Assembly: GCF_022549675.1 (NCBI RefSeq)
Contig: NZ_JAKZGR010000019.1
Coordinates: forward strand, 1 to 64,000
Length of the DNA: 64,000 nucleotides
From: Belliella kenyensis
GTDB lineage: Bacteria > Bacteroidota > Bacteroidia > Cytophagales > Cyclobacteriaceae
Direction of reading: 5' to 3'
Position 1 is the stretch's first letter. Each line of letters starts with the position of its first letter. The notes under the pieces were generated by a model. It was not told the origin of the DNA and ran no database searches. It worked only from the letters and a program-made list of their open reading frames with translations. Of the stretch, positions 25,051-35,924 are shown piece after piece. A program made the position numbers and the translations under genes.

Positions 25051-26238
25051 CTATTCTACATGGACTACAAGTCCTTTGAGGTAGGCTGTTTCTTGGTGGT
25101 AAATGTTGATAGGATGATCAGGTGGCTGGGAAAGGAAGTGCAAAATCCTGATATTACGACCACTTTCCATTGCGGCTGCTGTTATGGTATTGGTAAATAA
25201 TTGCTTGTCCACCACTTGGGAGCAAGAGAATGTGAATAAAATTCCTCCTGACTTGATGTGTTTGAATGCTTCTGCATTTAATCTCTTGTACGCTTGAACG
25301 GCGTTGTGTCGTGATTTCATGTTTTTGGCAAATGCAGGTGGATCGAGAACGATTACGTCATAGTCCTGTTCGATTTCTTTGATGTATTTTACCACATCAG
25401 CTACAATAGATTCATGCTTTCCACTGATTGATCCTGCGTTTAGTGCTACATTTTTATCAGTGAGTTCTATAGCCTTGGCCGAAATATCGATGGAGTGCAC
25501 TTCTTTTGCTCCAGCTTTCAGGGCAGAAACAGAAAAGCCACCACTGTAGCAAAAAGTATTTAGGACTTTTTTATTTTTACTATATTGACCAAAGAGTTGT
25601 CTATTGTCTCTCTGATCTACAAAAAAACCTGTTTTCTGACCTTTTTCCCAATCAATTTCATAAATACAGCCATTCTCTTTGACCAAATTTGTTTTAGGTT
25701 CACCAAATATCAATTTGTTTTCTAAGTTTGGTAAGTTTTTGGGCAGTGTCTCGGCAGATTTGTCATACACCGCAGCTAATTGATTACCATATGCATTTTG
25801 CAAAGCATTGGAAATCTCTTCGATATGATGGTGCATACCAATGGAATGTGCCTGTATCACAGCTGTACCATTGTAAAAGTCAATGATCAAACCTGGAAGC
25901 CCGTCACCTTCTCCGTGGATCAATCTGTAGACATCAGTGTTTTCATGATCAATAAGTCCCATTTGATTTCTCACAGCTAGTGCCGATTGGATTTTTGCAT
26001 TCCAAAAAATCTGATCTATAGGTTTTTCTTCAAAAGATATGATACGAACCATGATCGATCCATTTTGAAAGTGACCGATTCCTAGAAAAGCATCCTTGGC
26101 ACTGTATACTTGGACAAGCTGTCCATTTTCGAGATCCTTGTCTCTTTTGGCTATTGCACCAGAAAAAATCCAGTGATGTTTTCTCAAAATTGAGATTTCT
26201 TTGTTCTTTGCTAAGCTAATTTTAGGATATTGAAGCAT
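25051..26238 (-). CDS. rlmI: Class I rRNA methyltransferase, RlmI-like
   Basis: The ATG at 26238 is chosen (395 residues, MLQYPKISLAKNKEISILRK), because it overlaps the stop of the upstream symporter gene as TAATG; the frame to 26268 invades that gene. An N-terminal PUA domain (about 1-80, HHWIFSGAI) is followed by an RFM-type middle domain and a Rossmann methyltransferase: SAM motif NTFCYSGGFSVSALKAGA, acidic IDISAKAIE and the VLDPPAFAK catalytic strand, then FSCSQ with the cysteine conserved in m5C enzymes. In E. coli RlmI methylates C1962 of 23S rRNA. Coupling to a transporter gene is presumably incidental. Confidence 0.9.
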   Translation of the reverse strand: MLQYPKISLAKNKEISILRKHHWIFSGAIAKRDKDLENGQLVQVYSAKDAFLGIGHFQNGSIMVRIISFEEKPIDQIFWNAKIQSALAVRNQMGLIDHENTDVYRLIHGEGDGLPGLIIDFYNGTAVIQAHSIGMHHHIEEISNALQNAYGNQLAAVYDKSAETLPKNLPNLENKLIFGEPKTNLVKENGCIYEIDWEKGQKTGFFVDQRDNRQLFGQYSKNKKVLNTFCYSGGFSVSALKAGAKEVHSIDISAKAIELTDKNVALNAGSISGKHESIVADVVKYIKEIEQDYDVIVLDPPAFAKNMKSRHNAVQAYKRLNAEAFKHIKSGGILFTFSCSQVVDKQLFTNTITAAAMESGRNIRILHFLSQPPDHPINIYHQETAYLKGLVVHVE

Positions 26239-27620
26239 TATGTTTTGTTTAATTTTGGGAAAGCCCATGTCCCTAAGATCATCAATGACAGGCTGATCAA
26301 TAGAGCGGGCAAATGTGCATAGATAGGCAAATCCATCGATGATAATATCAAATAAGCAAGCATTCCACCTATCAAAGATGCCAAAGCGCCTATTTCAGAG
26401 GCTTTTTTCCAATATATTCCAGCTGTCAAAGGTACAAATAAACTTACCAACATCAGCATAGAAGCCTCAGCAACGAGCTCATAGATGTTGGTTTTCCATT
26501 GTGCCATGATTGTAGCGACCAGAGCGACTAGGATAATATTTGTCCTCAAAATCCATAGAAAGTGCTTGTCATTGAGACTCTTGCCAAAATGAGGTCGGAT
26601 GAGGTTTTCTGAAATGATCGCTGCTGGAGCAAGTAGTCCTGAACTGGTAGTACTCATTATGGCTGATATCAAAGCACCAAAGAAAAGGATCTGCACATGA
26701 ATGCCACCATGTCTTAAGACCATTTCGGGGAGTAGCAATTGTTTATTTTCAAGGTAAATTTCTGGATAGAGGTATTTGGCACCCAAAGCAATGAAAAGTG
26801 GTAATAGTCCAATGGTAACATAAAATCCTCCAGCGAGATACGTGGATCGAATAGCAATTTTTTCTGACTTGGCTGACATGACTCTTTGATAAATGTCTTG
26901 ACTGGGAATACTTCCGAGTCCTAAAATCATCCACGCCCCTAAGTAATTCAGCCAAGCGGTGGGATTAGCTTCTGGGAAAAACTGAAAGCTGCCCTTTGGT
27001 GCTGATTCCAAAATAGGGGCAATTCCTCCCGCTTGTCGCGAAACCATTACCGATACCCAGACAAGACCCACTACGATCAAGGTTGTCTGGATAAAGTCAG
27101 TAATAGAGATGGCCCACATACCACCCAGAAAGGTGTAAAAAACTACGATACCTGCACTTATTACAATAGCATTGGCTATAGAAATATCAGCTATGGAGTT
27201 GAAAATCAATGCCAGGGCTACCAATTGAGCTGCCACATAACCGAAGTATGCTGGGATCATAAATAATGATGCCATGAACTCAACTTTATTCCCAAAAATC
27301 CTTTTATAAACATCTCCTATGGTAAGCACATTCATCCGGTACATGGGGCGTAAATAGAACATGCCAAAAAGTACAAGGCAAAGTGCACCACCAAATGGAT
27401 CTTCTATCACTCCTTGCAAGCCAGAATCCAAGTATTCAGATGAAGCACCAAAAATAGTTTCTGACCCAAACCAAGTGGCGAATAGGGCAGAGGCAGATAG
27501 GAAAAGTGGTAGTTGTCTTCCTGCAAGTACAAAGTCACTAGAATTTTTGACCAGTTTGGAAGACCATGCACCGATAGCTACCGTAATGATCAGGTAAATG
27601 ATTATAGCTGTTAGTAGCAA
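26238..27620 (-). CDS. Sodium:solute symporter family protein
   Basis: The protein has 460 residues, beginning at a TTG codon (27618-27620), since no ATG lies near the start of the first helix LLTAIIIYLIITVAIGAW. Thirteen or so membrane helices show SSS-family features: SSDFVLAGRQLPLFLSASALFATWFGSETIFG, the GLGSIPSQDIYQRVMSAKS motif and the late SAIMSTTSSGLLAPAAI helix with Na+-site serines. It should take up an organic solute with Na+, which fits the sodium-exporting Mrp system. The substrate cannot be predicted. It is coupled by TAATG to the RlmI-like gene. Confidence 0.88.
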   Translation of the reverse strand: MLLTAIIIYLIITVAIGAWSSKLVKNSSDFVLAGRQLPLFLSASALFATWFGSETIFGASSEYLDSGLQGVIEDPFGGALCLVLFGMFYLRPMYRMNVLTIGDVYKRIFGNKVEFMASLFMIPAYFGYVAAQLVALALIFNSIADISIANAIVISAGIVVFYTFLGGMWAISITDFIQTTLIVVGLVWVSVMVSRQAGGIAPILESAPKGSFQFFPEANPTAWLNYLGAWMILGLGSIPSQDIYQRVMSAKSEKIAIRSTYLAGGFYVTIGLLPLFIALGAKYLYPEIYLENKQLLLPEMVLRHGGIHVQILFFGALISAIMSTTSSGLLAPAAIISENLIRPHFGKSLNDKHFLWILRTNIILVALVATIMAQWKTNIYELVAEASMLMLVSLFVPLTAGIYWKKASEIGALASLIGGMLAYLILSSMDLPIYAHLPALLISLSLMILGTWAFPKLNKT

Positions 27621-27828
27621 TTTTTTAGCTTGTTTTTGGTTTTATATCAATTTGAGCCATTTGCTGAAAAAAGAAAAGTCTCATTCGCAATTTTTAATTC
27701 CCCTTAAATTATCTACTCAAGTGATTACAAATAGCTTTTGAGTAGAGAATGTATGAAATGCATTTATGTTGAAATTCTTAAAATGCTAATTTCTACGCTG
27801 CAATTCAAGATTACTGTAGAAACACAAA

Positions 27829-27855
27829 ATTCCCCAAGAAAATAACTTGGGGAAT
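27829..27855 (-). terminator. Terminator of ABC-F gene
   Basis: ATTCCCCAAG (27829-27838) pairs perfectly with CTTGGGGAAT (27846-27855). On the minus strand it is followed by TTTGTGTTTC, so it ends the leftward ABC-F transcript. Confidence 0.7.
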
Positions 27856-27885
27856 GTGATGTGCTGCGGTTTTTTATACACTACG

Positions 27886-30065
<2,180 letters not shown>

Positions 30066-31931
30066 ATGACAAAATTAAACCTAAAAAACCTAAGCTTGGT
30101 ATTTTTGATGGCGATCCTCACGATGGCGTCTACCAAAGCACAAGAGAAACTAAGTAAACCACCTATTTCTACTCCGTGGGCAGAAAAAGTAAATCCTGTC
30201 GCACCTCATCAAGAATATCCGAGACCTCAGATGTCTAGAGAAAACTGGGTCAACCTCAATGGGCAATGGGACTTTGCTATTGTAAGCAAAGGATCAAGCT
30301 CACCCACTATTTATGATGGGAAGATAACTGTACCGTTTCCGATAGAATCTCAACTTTCTGGAGTGGGTCGAAGTGTGGGAAGTGAGCATGAGCTTTGGTA
30401 CGCTAAGGAAATTTCTCTAAAATCTAGCCAAAGAAGAGGTAAAGTTTACCTACATTTTGGCGCTGTCGACTGGGAAGCAGAGGTTTTTGTCAATGGCAAA
30501 TCAGTGGGGATTCACCATGGAGGATTTGATCCATTCTACTTTGAGATCAACGAAGCGCTGGTGAAAGGAGAGAAGCAAGAAGTGAAAGTCAGGGTATGGG
30601 ATCCTTCGGATGACGGACCACAGCCACGGGGAAAGCAAATCAAAAACCCACATGGGATTTGGTATACTCCAGTCACTGGAATATGGCAGACCGTATGGAT
30701 GGAAACAGTACCTGAATCTCATATAGCGCATATCAAAAACACTCCTGATTATGATAATGGAACGATCTCAGTACTTCCTACGGTGAAAGGAGCTAGTGGC
30801 AATACCAAAGTAAAAGTAGTAGCTCTCGCAGACGGCAAAGAAGTAGCCTCTCAAGAAGGGAGTATAGGAAATGTCATAGATCTCAAAATACCTTCTCCAA
30901 AGCATTGGAGTCCAGATAGCCCATTTCTTTATGACCTAGAGGTAAGTTTGATGTCAGGAAATAAGGTTATTGACAAAGTAAAGAGTTATGCAGCATTGAG
31001 AAAGATCAGCATGGGTTACGATGCCAATGGGGTCAAACGCATGCTGTTGAATGATAAATTTGTATTCCAATATGGTCCACTTGACCAAGGATGGTGGCCA
31101 GATGGACTCTATACAGCCCCAAATGAGGAAGCTTTGGTGTTTGATATCATCAAAACACAGGAGATGGGATTCAATATGATCAGAAAGCATGTGAAAGTAG
31201 AGCCAGCAAGATGGTATTACCATTGTGACAAGATGGGAATGCTTGTATGGCAAGACATGCCCAATGGCGACCATGGAAATGAATGGGAAATGCGACCAGG
31301 TATCATAGGAAAGGGAACTGATCGAGACAGATCAGCAGCATCAGAAGCTATATTCAAAAAAGAATGGAAAGCCATCATAGATGCGAATTATAACTTTCCT
31401 TCCATAGTAGTCTGGGTTCCATTCAATGAAGCTTGGGGGCAGTTTAAGACTAAAGAGATCACAGAATGGACGCAAGATTATGATCCTAGCAGGCTAGTCA
31501 ATTCAGCAAGTGGGGGTAATTTTGAGATGGAGGGAGCGAAGATCACTGGAGATATCATCGATTTACACAATTATCCAGCGGCTACCATGCCAGATCCAGG
31601 GATCTACGGTAAAGACAATGTGATAGTACTAGGGGAGTTTGGAGGATTGGGACTTCCAGTCTATGGACATACTTGGCAAGACAAGGACAACTGGGGATAT
31701 CAAAGCTTCAAAGACAAAGAAGCCTTGGCTAATAGATATGGGGAGTTTATGAAAACACTTGAGAACTTAATCACTGCTGGACTATCAGCCGCAGTATACA
31801 CTCAGACTACAGATGTAGAGGTGGAGACTAATGGCCTGATGACTTACGATAGAAAAATAATCAAATTTGATGAATCATGGCTGAAAGCTGCCCATAGAAA
31901 TCTCTATAGCGTCCAAGTCAAAATGCAGTAA
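30066..31931 (+). CDS. Secreted glycoside hydrolase family 2 enzyme
   Basis: The protein has 621 residues with a signal peptide to about residue 26 (MASTKAQ). A GH2 jelly-roll sugar-binding domain (about 55-215: YPRPQMSRENWVNLNGQWDF, VFVNGKSVGIHHGGFDPF) is followed by an immunoglobulin-like domain (about 220-310) and a TIM barrel. The acid/base Glu455 lies in WVPFNEAWGQF and the nucleophile Glu524 in VLGEFGGLG. It should hydrolyse terminal beta-linked sugars by a retaining mechanism. Galactosidase, glucuronidase and mannosidase activities cannot be told apart from the motifs. It is shorter than LacZ-type enzymes. There is no adjacent SusCD pair. Confidence 0.9.
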   Translation: MTKLNLKNLSLVFLMAILTMASTKAQEKLSKPPISTPWAEKVNPVAPHQEYPRPQMSRENWVNLNGQWDFAIVSKGSSSPTIYDGKITVPFPIESQLSGVGRSVGSEHELWYAKEISLKSSQRRGKVYLHFGAVDWEAEVFVNGKSVGIHHGGFDPFYFEINEALVKGEKQEVKVRVWDPSDDGPQPRGKQIKNPHGIWYTPVTGIWQTVWMETVPESHIAHIKNTPDYDNGTISVLPTVKGASGNTKVKVVALADGKEVASQEGSIGNVIDLKIPSPKHWSPDSPFLYDLEVSLMSGNKVIDKVKSYAALRKISMGYDANGVKRMLLNDKFVFQYGPLDQGWWPDGLYTAPNEEALVFDIIKTQEMGFNMIRKHVKVEPARWYYHCDKMGMLVWQDMPNGDHGNEWEMRPGIIGKGTDRDRSAASEAIFKKEWKAIIDANYNFPSIVVWVPFNEAWGQFKTKEITEWTQDYDPSRLVNSASGGNFEMEGAKITGDIIDLHNYPAATMPDPGIYGKDNVIVLGEFGGLGLPVYGHTWQDKDNWGYQSFKDKEALANRYGEFMKTLENLITAGLSAAVYTQTTDVEVETNGLMTYDRKIIKFDESWLKAAHRNLYSVQVKMQ

Positions 31932-31938
31932 AAAATGC

Positions 31939-32967
31939 TTATTTAAATGAATCAATATTAATTTGTTCAGTTTTGTTGGAAATCTCTCTTATGATGTTGT
32001 CCAACTCTTGCGTGGATTCAATAATATGTTGAAGCATTTCTTTGAGTTCACTTCTTTGCTGATCATCATCAGCCGAATTGAGAAGATTGACTAACCCCAT
32101 GAGCCTAGCGAGAGGTGCTCTCACTACATGAGATTGGATCCATGCAATTTCTTTAAGTTTAGCATTTTGTTTTTCTATAGCTTCTATGTATTGATACTTT
32201 AAAGTCACATCATTGGCTAAAACTAGAATAGCATTTTGACTTTGGTACTCTAGGTCATTGTAGCTTATTTCTACGTCTATCACTTCTCCATTTTTTTTGA
32301 TATGCTTAAATAGGCCGGAGACATTAGATGACTTATAGGCAGGATTCGAAGAGGAGATTTTAGAAATAATCTCATAGACTCTTTCTTTTTCTCCTTCTGG
32401 CCTTATATCCAAAACAGTCATACTCAAAAATTCTTCTTTGCTATAGCCATAATGAGAAATAGCAGCTTTATTGACGTCTAAAAATTTAAAATTCTCTTTG
32501 TTAAACACATACATAGGCAAAGGACTTAGATGAAAAAGTTCTCTGTATCTTTTTTCTGATAATTCCAGCTGACTGAACACTTTTTTACGCTCCATGGCAT
32601 AAATGATGCTCATATGCAAAATATCTGGCTTCAATTCATCTTTTAGTAAGTAATCAGCAGTTCCAAGACCTATCGATTTGATGGCAAAATTCTTATCTGT
32701 ATAACCCGTGAGCACTATTACGGGCGTATGCTTTGCGGCTTTCAAAACAGTGGTGACCAATTCAACTCCACTTCTATCGGGTAGACTAAGGTCTAACAAT
32801 ACAACATCAAAATTCTCAATTTTTTTTAATATTGCTTCTTTACATGTTTTTGTTTGGTCTATTTCACAATCTAAAAATACTTCCTTCAAATATTCAGATA
32901 TCAAGACGAAATCTCCGGGATTGTCTTCAATTACTAAAATCTTTATGTTCTTGTACTTTTCTTTCAT
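31939..32967 (-). CDS. Receiver-PAS-HisKA protein lacking an ATPase domain
   Basis: The protein has 342 residues. Residues 1-125 are a receiver domain (acidic IEDNPGD, phosphoacceptor Asp59 in VVLLDLSLPDRSG, Thr in VLTGYT, Lys in LLKD). Residues 140-260 form a PAS domain (LPMYVFNKENFKFLDVN, HYGYSKEEF). Residues about 270-340 form a HisKA-like dimerisation helix with His280 in IQSHVVRAPLARLMG. The protein then ends; the HATPase domain needed for autophosphorylation is absent. It could accept phosphate from, or dimerise with, a full kinase, or be regulated as a scaffold. The gene ends 8 bases from the converging GH2 gene and lies 6 bases downstream of the next response regulator, so the two are cotranscribed. 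Confidence 0.85.
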   Translation of the reverse strand: MKEKYKNIKILVIEDNPGDFVLISEYLKEVFLDCEIDQTKTCKEAILKKIENFDVVLLDLSLPDRSGVELVTTVLKAAKHTPVIVLTGYTDKNFAIKSIGLGTADYLLKDELKPDILHMSIIYAMERKKVFSQLELSEKRYRELFHLSPLPMYVFNKENFKFLDVNKAAISHYGYSKEEFLSMTVLDIRPEGEKERVYEIISKISSSNPAYKSSNVSGLFKHIKKNGEVIDVEISYNDLEYQSQNAILVLANDVTLKYQYIEAIEKQNAKLKEIAWIQSHVVRAPLARLMGLVNLLNSADDDQQRSELKEMLQHIIESTQELDNIIREISNKTEQINIDSFK

Positions 32968-32973
32968 AAAAGA

Positions 32974-33405
32974 TCATTCTTTGTTTGGTAATGTAATCAA
33001 AGAAAACCAAAAAGTTTCAATTGTTCTTACAGCAGCTATAAAATCTTCAGCGGTCATCGGTTTTGTGATAAAATAATCTACATGATTTTCATGAGATGCC
33101 ATAATATCAATTTGAGAGGACGATGTCGTCAGCATGATTACAGGGATATGACTATGTTCTTCATGGGATTTTAATTTATCCAATACTTCATGTCCATTTA
33201 GCTTTGGCAGATTTACATCTAAAATAATTAGATCTGGCGATGTAGAATCTTTATGTTTACCTATTTTATTCACATAATTGATTGCATCTTCACCATCTTT
33301 TACTACACTGATGGAGTTTTTGATCCTAGCATCTTCTAAAGCTTCCAGCGTCAAAAGAATATCTCCTTCATTGTCTTCAACTAATAAAATATGGACATTT
33401 TTCAT
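32974..33405 (-). CDS. Single-domain response regulator (Rcp1-like)
   Basis: The protein has 143 residues. Acidic VEDNEGD (about 9-15), phosphoacceptor Asp63 in LIILDVNLPKLNGHEVL, Thr in VIMLTTSSSQ and Lys in FITKPM mark a complete receiver of the cyanobacterial Rcp1 type, which usually pairs with phytochrome-like kinases. The kinases just upstream have that kind of phosphotransfer region (HDLQEPLRM). There is no output domain. It is cotranscribed with the receiver-PAS gene. Confidence 0.9.
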   Translation of the reverse strand: MKNVHILLVEDNEGDILLTLEALEDARIKNSISVVKDGEDAINYVNKIGKHKDSTSPDLIILDVNLPKLNGHEVLDKLKSHEEHSHIPVIMLTTSSSQIDIMASHENHVDYFITKPMTAEDFIAAVRTIETFWFSLITLPNKE

Positions 33406-33620
33406 GATTTAGGGTATCTTCTTCTATGCTTTTAACTTGAAATAAGCTAAAATTGATTCGTGTGAATATACAAAAAAGATTGCGTAGTTGATTTAAACAG
33501 GGTAATAATACTTTTAAATCATAGTGTTAATATTAAATTTTTTAGTAAAAATTATTGATTCAAACCATTTTAACAGCCTATTATTTGGTTTATTTAGTTT
33601 TTAAGAAAAGTAAGAATTTT

Positions 33621-35618
33621 TCAATTTAATTTTTTGGGGATAGTAAAAATAAATTTACTTCCGTGATTTACTTTTGATTCCACCCATATTTTTCCACCAA
33701 ATCTATCAATGATTTTTTTGCATATGGCTAGACCTATTCCAGATCCTTCGTACTCAGATTTGGGATGGAGCTTTTGAAAAATGATAAAGATTTTTTCTAA
33801 ATAATCTTCTTCAATGCCAATCCCATTGTCTGCAACTTCAAAAATCCATTCCAGTTCATTTTCATAGCTTGCGATATGTATTTCTGGATTTAATTCTGAT
33901 CTTCTATATTTGATAGCATTTCCGATTAAGTTTTGCAGCAGTTGCACAAAAGGTGTTTCTTGAATTTTGATTTTTGGTAATTCATTCCATGAGATTTGAG
34001 CAGAAGTTTCATCTATCAAACTTTTGTTGAGTTTTATCACTTCTCGGATAGCTTGCTCGACTACGATGACTTTGGATTCCTCTGTGGAAGTGCCTATTCT
34101 TGAGTAGGTAAGTAAATCAAGGATCACTTGTCTCATTCTTTTTGCACCATCAGTAGCATAGTAGATATACTCTTTTGCTTTTTCATCTAGAACATTTGAA
34201 TATTTCATTTCAAGCCTATTCAAAAATCCAGTGACCATTCTGAGTGGTTCTTGCAAATCATGGGAAGCGATATAGGCAAATTGTTCAAGCTCTTCATTAG
34301 AAACTTCAAGTTTTTTGGCTCGATTTGCCAATTCCTCACTCAAATGGATAAGTTTCATTTCGGCGACCTTACTTTCAGTGACATCTACTACCGCACCAAT
34401 AAGTCTCAGCGGTTTTGATTCTTTGTCTCTGATCACTATTCCTTTTTCTAATACATAGGCAAATTTACCTTCGGCGGTCCTCACTTTGTACTGGGCCTCC
34501 CAATTTTGTTGATTGCTTTGGAAGAAATTATTCAATTCTTGCTGAAGTTTTTTCAACTCATCCAGCTCCAATAGACTCCACCAAAACTTCATGGAATCTT
34601 GGTACATCTCTAGTCTATATCCAAAAAGTCTTTCAAATATAGGTGTCCTATACACTTTTCCTGTTTGTAAGTCCCAATCCCAAATACCATCTGAGGTGGC
34701 TTGGGTTACATATTCAAACCTTTCATTACTTTCTTTGATCTCTCTTGACCTTTCTTCCAAGAGTTTTGTTAATATGGAGGGAGTTCTTGCAATATGATAG
34801 GTCATATAACCTAGGATAATAGAGAGGAAAATCCTTATGAATAGAAAAGGATATACTTCTTGAAATGCAGTAGACTTTTTGAGCTGTATGGATAGTTTCC
34901 AGTCTCCATCTCGCATAAAGACTGTCTTTTTGTAGCCGTCATATGATTTTGGAGATTTTGGAAGAAAAAACTCTTCTTCTCCTGTTTCTTTGTTTATCGA
35001 CGATAATTGTACATAAAAATTGGAACGGTCTGGATTATCAAACTTTTGTGCCAAAAGGAAAGAGTCAAGTTTTATAATCACAGCAGCGAATCCCCAAAAA
35101 ACATCATTTTTGAAAATAGGTCTCCTTCCTATGATACCTAGACCACCTTGTTTAAGATGTATCGGTCCAGCAAAATAAAGTTTTTTTCTTTCTATCGTCA
35201 TTAAAGCTCCGCCTTTTGCGACAGGGTCATTTAAAATATCAAAACCAATGGCTGCTTCGTTTCCTTCAAGAGGATATGTAAATTTTATCCTTCCTTGTTC
35301 TACTAATTGAATGGCATCTATAAAAGTATTAGTCTCTAAGAAATCCTTAGAAACTATTACAAATTCATCGAATGTGACGCTATCTTTTTTCTCTAAAAAC
35401 TCCAATACCCTTGTGATCGCAATGCTGTTAGACAATGCTGCATTTATTTGCTTCTCTATAAGTAAAGAATATTCATTGACATATTGCTCCTCATTTCTTT
35501 TCTTGAGCTCGTAGTCTTTTACCGTGAAATATTGTAATCCACTGATTACTAAAAACACAAAAATTCCCAAAGCAATAGGATATTTATGCAGTAAGCTAGT
35601 CTTAGAAATCCGTTTCAA
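33621..35618 (-). CDS. Membrane histidine kinase with CHASE and PAS domains
   Basis: The protein has 665 residues; the frame begins with a TTG codon, followed by KRISKTSLLHKYPIALGIFVFLVI, a first membrane helix. An extracytoplasmic CHASE-type sensor (about 45-245, LVEQGRIKFTYPLEGNEAAIGFDIL) is followed by a second helix (about 256-276), a PAS/PAC domain (about 295-420), HisKA with the phosphorylated His in IASHDLQEPLRMVTGF (near 450) and a HATPase with LIGNAIKYR, ADNGIGIEEDY, GSGIGLAICKKII. CHASE domains bind small extracellular ligands; which one is unknown. It probably signals to the adjacent stand-alone receivers. Confidence 0.9.
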   Translation of the reverse strand: MKRISKTSLLHKYPIALGIFVFLVISGLQYFTVKDYELKKRNEEQYVNEYSLLIEKQINAALSNSIAITRVLEFLEKKDSVTFDEFVIVSKDFLETNTFIDAIQLVEQGRIKFTYPLEGNEAAIGFDILNDPVAKGGALMTIERKKLYFAGPIHLKQGGLGIIGRRPIFKNDVFWGFAAVIIKLDSFLLAQKFDNPDRSNFYVQLSSINKETGEEEFFLPKSPKSYDGYKKTVFMRDGDWKLSIQLKKSTAFQEVYPFLFIRIFLSIILGYMTYHIARTPSILTKLLEERSREIKESNERFEYVTQATSDGIWDWDLQTGKVYRTPIFERLFGYRLEMYQDSMKFWWSLLELDELKKLQQELNNFFQSNQQNWEAQYKVRTAEGKFAYVLEKGIVIRDKESKPLRLIGAVVDVTESKVAEMKLIHLSEELANRAKKLEVSNEELEQFAYIASHDLQEPLRMVTGFLNRLEMKYSNVLDEKAKEYIYYATDGAKRMRQVILDLLTYSRIGTSTEESKVIVVEQAIREVIKLNKSLIDETSAQISWNELPKIKIQETPFVQLLQNLIGNAIKYRRSELNPEIHIASYENELEWIFEVADNGIGIEEDYLEKIFIIFQKLHPKSEYEGSGIGLAICKKIIDRFGGKIWVESKVNHGSKFIFTIPKKLN

Positions 35619-35924
35619 TTTTAAATCAATTCAAATGGTGGGAGCAGATATAAAAAGACATCCTTCATTTTATCAATTCTCCACTGATGAAAATAGTATG
35701 TCTTCTTATAATCAATTTTAATTCTTTCAGAATCATGCTTGTAGCTAGACAATCAATTATAATTCAATCATGCTATTTAGTAAGCGTTGAGTTGCAGAGG
35801 GTGATCTTTTACTCTGGGTTTAAATGTTATTTTTGGGTGATAATGTACGGTTATAACATCGGAGTGTTAATGTACAAAAAAATGTATTGAAAAAGCGAAA
35901 TGATTTGAATAAAAAATACCAGAA
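35619..35924. other. 306-bp gap between kinase genes
   Basis: No gene, repeat or exact promoter match is visible. It carries the leader of the CHASE kinase and the 3' flank of the PAS-GAF kinase. Confidence 0.35.
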